A stretch of 64,000 bases of DNA. It comes from Bacteroidota bacterium. GTDB lineage: Bacteria; Bacteroidota; Bacteroidia; Bacteroidales; JAGNHN01. The notes under the pieces are model-generated. The model was not told the DNA's origin. It was given only the letters and a program-made list of their open reading frames with translations, and did not search any database. The position numbers were made by a program, and so were the translations under genes. Below are positions 18,509-24,022 of this stretch, in pieces (position 1 is the stretch's first letter; every line of letters begins with the position of its first letter). Location of the stretch: assembly GCA_022710185.1 (NCBI GenBank), contig JAKLHK010000011.1, positions 1 to 64,000 on the forward strand, given 5' to 3'.

Positions 18509-18802
18509 ATGAAAGCGGTAATGATCATATTCAACCAGGCCCACACCGAGCGGGTGGACTACATTCTCGACAGCCTGCAGATCAAAGGCTATTCCTCCTG
18601 GGAAGAGGTAAAAGGCCGGGGCAGTGCCACAGGGGAGCCCCGCATGGGCACCCACACCTGGCCAGAGATGAACTCCTCGGTGCTCAGCGTGATCGAAGAC
18701 ACCCTGGTGACGCCCTTGCTGGAAAAGCTGTCAAGGCTCGACCAGGTCAATTCCGAGATCGGCCTCAGGGCCTTTGTCTGGAACGTGGAACAGAGCATCT
18801 GA
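18509..18802 (+). CDS. Small PII-like/ferredoxin-fold protein ending the RND operon
   Basis: The protein is 97 aa. The opening MKAVMIIFNQAHTERVDYILDSL and the later TWPEMNSSVLSVI segment resemble the small PII/CutA-like fold (beta-alpha-beta repeat) seen in several Bacteroidota operons downstream of RND pumps. No adenylylation-type tyrosine loop of classic GlnB is visible. It lies 12 bp after the pump. I infer a cytoplasmic regulatory or sensing subunit for the pump, but no activity is demonstrated by the sequence. Confidence 0.7.
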   Translation: MKAVMIIFNQAHTERVDYILDSLQIKGYSSWEEVKGRGSATGEPRMGTHTWPEMNSSVLSVIEDTLVTPLLEKLSRLDQVNSEIGLRAFVWNVEQSI

Positions 18803-18831
18803 ACCCAGTTCAGCACTGCCCTAAAAACGAA

Positions 18832-18855
18832 AGAGCTGCCTTTGCGGGCAGCTCT
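18832..18855 (-). terminator. Hairpin between the RND operon and the rhodanese gene
   Basis: The perfect 9-bp stem AGAGCTGCC/GGCAGCTCT has a 6-nt loop. On the minus strand it is followed by TTCGTTTTT, so it serves the rhodanese/cytochrome operon. It may also act weakly on the incoming plus-strand transcript. Confidence 0.8.
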
Positions 18856-18876
18856 CTTCGTTCGGGTGGGTGATAA

Positions 18877-19887
18877 TTACTTGGAAGTAACGTAGTCGTA
18901 ACCCATGATCTGGTCCGGCTTCCAGGTGGTCAGGCCGGCGGCGGCCATGTTGTCGTAGATCATGCCGTTGCCGCCGAAGAGCAGCGACTTGGCATCGTAG
19001 CCCAGGAGGCGAAGGTAGGCCGCCATGAAGGCGCTGGTCTGTCCGGTATAGCAATACACCACCACAGGCTTGTCGGTCGGCAGGGTCTTGAGGTCGGCAC
19101 TCAGCTTGATGGTTTCCTTGGGGGTGTACTGGATGGCGCCAGGAATGTGGCCAGGGTTCTCATAATGGTTGAGCGGCCAGTAGTTCACGATGTAATAGCT
19201 GGTGAGTGCGCCGAACACAGTGGCGTTGGTCACCGTGGCGGGGGTGAACCCTTCGTTCAGCAGGGTGTTCACGCGGGCTTCCAGGATCTCCTGTCCGGTG
19301 GTCTTGCCAGTGCTCAGTTCCGGAAGGTCACCCTTGGCCCCTTTGGCGGCGGCGGTGGCAGTGAACTGGGCAGCATAGGCATTGCCATTGGCTACGGCAT
19401 TGTCCCATCTGCTTGAGAAGAAGGCATTCCAGGAACACATGCCCCACTTCATGGAGAAGGCCTTGTCATAACCCATCAGCCTCAGGATGGAGGTGGCGAA
19501 GCCGGCGGTCTGCCCGGTATAGCACACCACGGCGATCTTGGTGTAATTGGTCAGGTTTACCCCTTCAAGATGGGTAAGGATGTTTTTCAGCTCCACGTTC
19601 ACGGCATTCTCGATGTGGCCGGCAGCGTAATCGGCAGCCGAACGGATGTCCATAATGTACACCTGTCCGGTCTCGTTCAGCGTCTTCACTTCTGAAGCAG
19701 GCATGATGGAAGGCATATCGGTATTCACATAGTCCTTGCCCAGGGGGGAATCGGCAGATTCAAGGTATTTCACGAGGACCTCGGCCTCGTTGATCTCCGG
19801 CTGGGGATCATCGTCGTCCTTATTGCAACTGGTAACCAGTGCGAATACGGCCAGAAGGGCAAGGAGAAGCAGGTTTTTGGTTTTCAT
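18877..19887 (-). CDS. Double rhodanese-domain lipoprotein
   Basis: The protein is 336 aa with a lipobox LVTSC (C21) and a following acidic DDDD linker, which suggests a cell-envelope location. Two rhodanese domains each carry an identical CYTGQT active-site loop, at C122 and C279, followed by an amphipathic LRL-x-GY helix. Both cysteines are intact, so both domains could transfer sulfane sulfur, cyanide or similar thiol ligands. It follows the multihaem lipoprotein cytochrome by 37 bp and is probably expressed with it. The substrate is unknown. Confidence 0.9.
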   Translation of the reverse strand: MKTKNLLLLALLAVFALVTSCNKDDDDPQPEINEAEVLVKYLESADSPLGKDYVNTDMPSIMPASEVKTLNETGQVYIMDIRSAADYAAGHIENAVNVELKNILTHLEGVNLTNYTKIAVVCYTGQTAGFATSILRLMGYDKAFSMKWGMCSWNAFFSSRWDNAVANGNAYAAQFTATAAAKGAKGDLPELSTGKTTGQEILEARVNTLLNEGFTPATVTNATVFGALTSYYIVNYWPLNHYENPGHIPGAIQYTPKETIKLSADLKTLPTDKPVVVYCYTGQTSAFMAAYLRLLGYDAKSLLFGGNGMIYDNMAAAGLTTWKPDQIMGYDYVTSK

Positions 19888-19924
19888 CGTCTTAATGGAT
19901 TTGGGTTAAAGGTTTGATTGCTTG

Positions 19925-21283
19925 TTATTTATTGAACCATGAGCCCGGCAATTTGTCATCCACGGTAATTCCTGATGTGGCGGCAAATTCCCAGAGCAGC
20001 AGATCGCTCTTGAACAGGTATAGGTCGGCATTCACCAGGGAATCGCCTTCCTTGTAGATATGACAACCTGAGCTGCAGGCCTTGCCTCCCTTGGCTATGG
20101 TGCGGTCGGTCCAGCGCAGGATGTTGTGTGGGGTGGTGTAATTATAGGTCGGGAAGGCGGCGAAGTTGGCATACTGTGATACCCCATAAACATCCCAGTT
20201 GTCGGGAGCGGCCAGGGTGCGGCGGACCAGGGTGAACTCGTACTGAGGATAGAGTGAAGGCAGAGGATTGACGGCAATTTTGAAATCCATATAGGAGGGT
20301 ATCCTTGCCCCATCCCCATGAATATGGCAGCTTCCGCAATTGTTGTATTCCTGGGAATGACAGACCTGGCAGTTGAAATCCCCCCAATGGGTGTTGTGAT
20401 AAATGTTGGATCCTACCGTGGTGTAATGGCAATCCACACAACGGGGCAGTTCGGTGTAGGCATAGCGCTGAGCCACCGGTTGACCGTTGCCATGCAGTTC
20501 GGCCCCGCTGTGGCAATCCATGCATTTGTACCCGGCCTTCTTCAGGTGGACATCGGGCTGGGTTCCCGAGGCGACCCCCAGGTAGGCATGCCCCCCACGG
20601 GAAACGTGGCAGGCTACGCATACGGTGAGCATGTCGGGCTGCTTGATGAAGTTGTGCCCATGCGACAGTCCGCCCCCGGCGATAGGCGGGCGCACGATGT
20701 GGCAGTTGCCACAGGTGCCGTGGCAGGTGGCGCAGTTCTTATTGTAACCCTCAATCTGATGGGCAGGAAGGAGGTCAAATTCTTCCGGTCCGTTCAAACC
20801 GCTGCGTATCGTTACCTTCCTTTTCTGGCCGGTCCCGTTATGGATGCTGGTCATGAAATCATCGGAAATGCCCTGATGGCAAGAGGCGCATTTCTCCTGA
20901 TGGAACATCGAGGGATGACTGATGAAGTCGCCCGAATGGGCCAGCAGTTTGTCCTCCGTGCCGTCCTTACCATTGTGGCAACCCGTGCATCCAACTTTAT
21001 AATGGCCTGACTTCTTGAAGGCCTCATAGCCTTCACCCCCCAGGTACACCCGGTCGTAGGGCTCATAATGAGGGGCCTCTCCCCCGCATCCGCCCACCGG
21101 GGCGCCGGTGTCAGGGGTATAGACTTCCTGAAGATGCGCGTAATTAATGTGGCATCCTTCGCAGGAGGCCACGCTCATCGTCGTGTCCTCTACCTCCCAG
21201 TCGGGGTTTACACAGGCATTGAACGAGAGCAGGAAGGATCCGGCCAACAGCAGCAAGAAGATCGGTAAGGTTCGGCGGTTCAT
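19925..21283 (-). CDS. Eleven-haem lipoprotein cytochrome c
   Basis: The protein is 452 aa. The signal ends at a lipobox-like FNAC (C24). Ten CXXCH motifs begin at C41 (CEGCH) and continue with CTGCH, CASCH, CATCH, CGNCH, CVACH, CMDCH, CVDCH, CQVCH and CGSCH. An eleventh site near the C-terminus is CSSGCH, a CX3CH variant. No known full-length family is recognised. The placement suggests an electron conduit in the periplasm or at the outer membrane. It is first in a two-gene operon with the rhodanese lipoprotein and is divergent from an Fnr-type regulator. Confidence 0.9.
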   Translation of the reverse strand: MNRRTLPIFLLLLAGSFLLSFNACVNPDWEVEDTTMSVASCEGCHINYAHLQEVYTPDTGAPVGGCGGEAPHYEPYDRVYLGGEGYEAFKKSGHYKVGCTGCHNGKDGTEDKLLAHSGDFISHPSMFHQEKCASCHQGISDDFMTSIHNGTGQKRKVTIRSGLNGPEEFDLLPAHQIEGYNKNCATCHGTCGNCHIVRPPIAGGGLSHGHNFIKQPDMLTVCVACHVSRGGHAYLGVASGTQPDVHLKKAGYKCMDCHSGAELHGNGQPVAQRYAYTELPRCVDCHYTTVGSNIYHNTHWGDFNCQVCHSQEYNNCGSCHIHGDGARIPSYMDFKIAVNPLPSLYPQYEFTLVRRTLAAPDNWDVYGVSQYANFAAFPTYNYTTPHNILRWTDRTIAKGGKACSSGCHIYKEGDSLVNADLYLFKSDLLLWEFAATSGITVDDKLPGSWFNK

Positions 21284-21309
21284 AATGCAGGGTATTGATA
21301 ACCGATTAA

Positions 21310-21338
21310 CAGAAGGTAAAATTCGACATTACCTTCTG
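21310..21338. promoter_or_regulatory. Perfect inverted repeat upstream of the multihaem cytochrome
   Basis: CAGAAGGTAA and TTACCTTCTG form a 10-bp perfect inverted repeat with a 9-nt spacer, 27 bp from the cytochrome start. One arm on the minus strand resembles a degenerate -7 element (TACCTT). It could be an operator or a 5'-leader hairpin. Confidence 0.6.
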
Positions 21339-21397
21339 CCCGTAATGAACCGCTGGCACTGCATTGGTCTGCCTTTGCAATGACATCCGCCAACCCC

Positions 21398-21419
21398 ATC
21401 CTTGATCCATATCAAGGAT
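21398..21419. promoter_or_regulatory. Perfect Fnr-type box (TTGAT-N4-ATCAA)
   Basis: The core at 21402-21415 is TTGAT-CCAT-ATCAA, the textbook Fnr consensus. The palindrome continues perfectly outward (9+4+9 bp). Its centre lies about 31 bp upstream of a TAnnTTTG -7 element at 21436-21443 that lacks a -33 TTG. This geometry puts the box near -40, as in class II activation. It lies 56 bp before the fnr-like gene and about 115 bp from the divergent cytochrome gene. Confidence 0.85.
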
Positions 21420-21435
21420 CGGATTGAGTAATTCG

Positions 21436-21443
21436 TATCTTTG
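21436..21443 (+). promoter_or_regulatory. -7 element of the Fnr-like regulator gene
   Basis: TATCTTTG matches TAnnTTTG. No -33 TTG is present where expected; the Fnr box sits there instead, consistent with activator dependence. Confidence 0.55.
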
Positions 21444-21474
21444 TATTCGAACGGACAATAGCCCGTAGTGTCCC

Positions 21475-22161
21475 ATGGACCAATTCTCCGGATGTACCAT
21501 CAGCCCGCAGAAATGCAACTGCTTCGAAAAGCTCACCCCCGAAGAAACCCGGGAGCTGAATGAGCATTGTGTCACGGTTCAATACAGCAAGGGGGAGGTC
21601 ATCTGCAAGCAGGGGAGTTTCGCCAATAACGTGATGTACATGGAGCACGGGCTGGCCAAGGTGGTGATGCAGAACGGCAGCAATACCCTGGTGCTGCGCA
21701 TCATCCCGGATGGCAACCTCTTCGGGCTATCTCCGCTCAATGAGGAAAACAATGTGTACCAGTATTCCACGGTAGCTTATGTGGATTGTGAGGTCAAACT
21801 GATCAACATTCAACACTTCCGCCAGCTCATCCGTCAGAATGCCGCCTTCGCCAAGGAAGTCATCAACATACTGAGCGCCAACAGCCTGCAGATATACGGC
21901 CGCTTTTTCTGCCTTACACACAAACAATCCTACGGCCGCCTTGCCGATATCCTGCTCTGCCTTTCCGACCGGGTGTTCAAGTCACCGGAATTCGACCTTC
22001 CCATCACCCGCAAAGACCTCGCCGAGCTCTCGGGCATGAGCCCCGAAACCATCGCCCGCATGCTCACCAAATTCAACGACGAAGCCCTCATCCAACTCGA
22101 AGGCAAAGCCGTGAAACTACTGGATGTCGAAAAGCTGAGAAGGATATCCGAGATAGGGTAA
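21475..22161 (+). CDS. Crp/Fnr-family regulator with Fnr-like cysteines
   Basis: The protein is 228 aa. A cyclic-nucleotide-binding-fold domain occupies about 17-140. The helix-turn-helix lies at 178-200 and its recognition helix SPETIARML keeps the E and R (E191, R195) that read TTGAT-type half sites in Fnr. Cysteines at 7, 14 and 16 plus one at 105 give a 3+1 pattern with the same long spacing as the [4Fe-4S] ligands of E. coli Fnr. An oxygen- or NO-sensing regulator is therefore likely. A perfect Fnr box precedes the gene, so autoregulation is likely too. Confidence 0.88.
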   Translation: MDQFSGCTISPQKCNCFEKLTPEETRELNEHCVTVQYSKGEVICKQGSFANNVMYMEHGLAKVVMQNGSNTLVLRIIPDGNLFGLSPLNEENNVYQYSTVAYVDCEVKLINIQHFRQLIRQNAAFAKEVINILSANSLQIYGRFFCLTHKQSYGRLADILLCLSDRVFKSPEFDLPITRKDLAELSGMSPETIARMLTKFNDEALIQLEGKAVKLLDVEKLRRISEIG

Positions 22162-22173
22162 GCCTTCCTTTGG

Positions 22174-22181
22174 TATCTTTG
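22174..22181 (+). promoter_or_regulatory. Putative -7 element of lplA
   Basis: TATCTTTG lies 24 bp before the lplA ATG and has no -33 TTG. Confidence 0.4.
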
Positions 22182-22204
22182 CGCCTAATTCCAGCTACAG
22201 GCGA

Positions 22205-23185
22205 ATGCTCTGCATCTACAACCCTTCCACGGATCCCTATTTCAACCTGGCCGCCGAGGAATACCTGCTCAAGGAATTCCGCCAGGATATCTTCATGCTT
22301 TGGCGCAACCATAACAGCATTATCGTAGGCAAGCACCAGAACACCCTGGCCGAAATCAATTATGATTTCGTCCGTGAAAACGGCATCAAGGTGGTACGAC
22401 GGCTCAGCGGGGGCGGTACGGTGTTCCACGACCTGGGTAATTTGAATTTTACCTTTATTCAGACCGGGGAAGGGGAACACCTGGTGGACTTTCGTCGCTA
22501 TACCCAGCCTATCCTCGAAGTGCTGTCCGACATGGGCATCGAAGCCCGCTTCGAGGGCAGGAACGACCTGACGATCGAAGGGCGGAAGTTCAGCGGCAAT
22601 GCCGAACATGTATACCGTGACCGCGTACTTCATCACGGCACCTTGCTCTTCGCCTCCGAAATCGCCGATCTCACTGCTGCGCTCAAGGTAAACCCAGCCA
22701 AGTTCCACGATAAGGCCGTGAAGTCGGTGCGCAGCCGGGTGACCAACATCAGCGAACACCTGCGGGAGCCCATGGATATCAGCGCGTTCACCCAGCGCAT
22801 CATGGCCCACGTAACCTCTGGCCGGGCCGACAGTCAGGCCTATACCTTCAGCCCTGACGATGAGGAAGCCATACGGCAGCTCGTCCGGTCCAGGTACAGC
22901 ACCTGGGAATGGAACTTCGGCTACAGCCCCCGCTACGATTTCATCCGCAGCTTCAGCACCTCCGGCGGGCATGTGGAGGTGCATTTCGATGTGAAGGACG
23001 GAATCATCCGCGAGGCCCGCATCTTTGGCGACTTTTTCCATATCCGGGATACGGCGGAGCTTGAAAACCTGCTCACGGGCCTGCCCCACGAGTATGAAGC
23101 ACTGCGACAGGCCCTCCATAACACCGAAGTCGGACTATACATCCGGGGGTGCACCGCCGACGAATTCCTGCAAGGACTTTTCTAA
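22205..23185 (+). CDS. lplA: Lipoate--protein ligase A
   Basis: The protein is 326 aa with the family's N-terminal RRLSGGGTVFHD loop (about 65-76) and the lipoyl-AMP binding lysine region GRKFSGNA (about 126-133). An accessory C-terminal domain is present. It activates free lipoate and attaches it to 2-oxoacid dehydrogenase or glycine-cleavage proteins in the cytoplasm. A DUF1338 gene follows after 12 bp on the same strand. Confidence 0.94.
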   Translation: MLCIYNPSTDPYFNLAAEEYLLKEFRQDIFMLWRNHNSIIVGKHQNTLAEINYDFVRENGIKVVRRLSGGGTVFHDLGNLNFTFIQTGEGEHLVDFRRYTQPILEVLSDMGIEARFEGRNDLTIEGRKFSGNAEHVYRDRVLHHGTLLFASEIADLTAALKVNPAKFHDKAVKSVRSRVTNISEHLREPMDISAFTQRIMAHVTSGRADSQAYTFSPDDEEAIRQLVRSRYSTWEWNFGYSPRYDFIRSFSTSGGHVEVHFDVKDGIIREARIFGDFFHIRDTAELENLLTGLPHEYEALRQALHNTEVGLYIRGCTADEFLQGLF

Positions 23186-23197
23186 AAACCCAATACC

Positions 23198-24019
23198 ATG
23201 ATATCCAAAGATGACCTCCTGCTGAAGCTCTGGGAACACTATACCTCCCAGAATCCCTCCGTAAAGCAAGTGTACGACCTCTTCATCGCCGAAGGCGAGG
23301 AAGTGGTGAACGACCACATCGCCTTCCGCACCTTCGACGATCCCAGGGTGAATATTGATGTGCTCAGCCAGCCCTTCCTCAAGGCAGGCTACACTGAGAA
23401 AGGACAGTACACCTTTGAGGCCAAGAAGCTCTTCGCCAAGCACTTCGAGCATCAGGGCGACCCCCTTGCCCCGCGGGTGTTCATCAGTCAGCTTAAGACC
23501 GGGGAGTTCAGCCCCTTCCTGCGCGAAACGGCCAGCCGCTGTGTGGATGCCATCCCCGCTTCCCTGCTTGGGGCCGATGAGCTGGTATATTCTGGCAATG
23601 TATGGGGTACACCTTCTTTTGAGATATACGAAACCCTGCGACAGGAGTCGGAATATGCCGGATGGCTGTACGTCAACGGATTCCAGGCCAACCACTTCAC
23701 CGTTTCGGTCAATTTCCTGAAGAAGCTCGACAGCATACAGAAAGTCAATGCCTTCCTGAAAGAAAAGGGCTTCCGCATCAACGATTCCGGGGGGGAGATC
23801 AAGGGGACCCCGGCCGAACTGCTGGAACAAAGCAGCATACGCTCTGAGATGATCCATGTCAGGTTCATAGAAGGGCTGAAGCAGATCCCGGGCTGCTATT
23901 ACGAGTTTGCCCGCCGCTATCCCGACACCGATGGACGGCTTTACCCAGGCTTTATCGCCAAATCGGCCGACAAGATTTTCGAGAGCACGGATTTCGTAGA
24001 CGGCACGAAGAAAGGCTGA
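23198..24019 (+). CDS. DUF1338 protein (2-oxoadipate dioxygenase/decarboxylase family)
   Basis: The protein is 273 aa. The DHIAFRT motif gives H40, and H166 (NHFTV) and E236 (YYEFARR) complete a likely His-His-Glu iron site of the VOC-like fold. The characterised family member HglS converts 2-oxoadipate to D-2-hydroxyglutarate in lysine catabolism. The next gene, 3 bp away, is a D-2-hydroxyglutarate dehydrogenase-like flavoprotein, which fits this reaction sequence. Function is by family and neighbour, and the shorter length leaves some room for another 2-oxo acid substrate. Confidence 0.82.
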   Translation: MISKDDLLLKLWEHYTSQNPSVKQVYDLFIAEGEEVVNDHIAFRTFDDPRVNIDVLSQPFLKAGYTEKGQYTFEAKKLFAKHFEHQGDPLAPRVFISQLKTGEFSPFLRETASRCVDAIPASLLGADELVYSGNVWGTPSFEIYETLRQESEYAGWLYVNGFQANHFTVSVNFLKKLDSIQKVNAFLKEKGFRINDSGGEIKGTPAELLEQSSIRSEMIHVRFIEGLKQIPGCYYEFARRYPDTDGRLYPGFIAKSADKIFESTDFVDGTKKG

Positions 24020-24022
24020 GCC

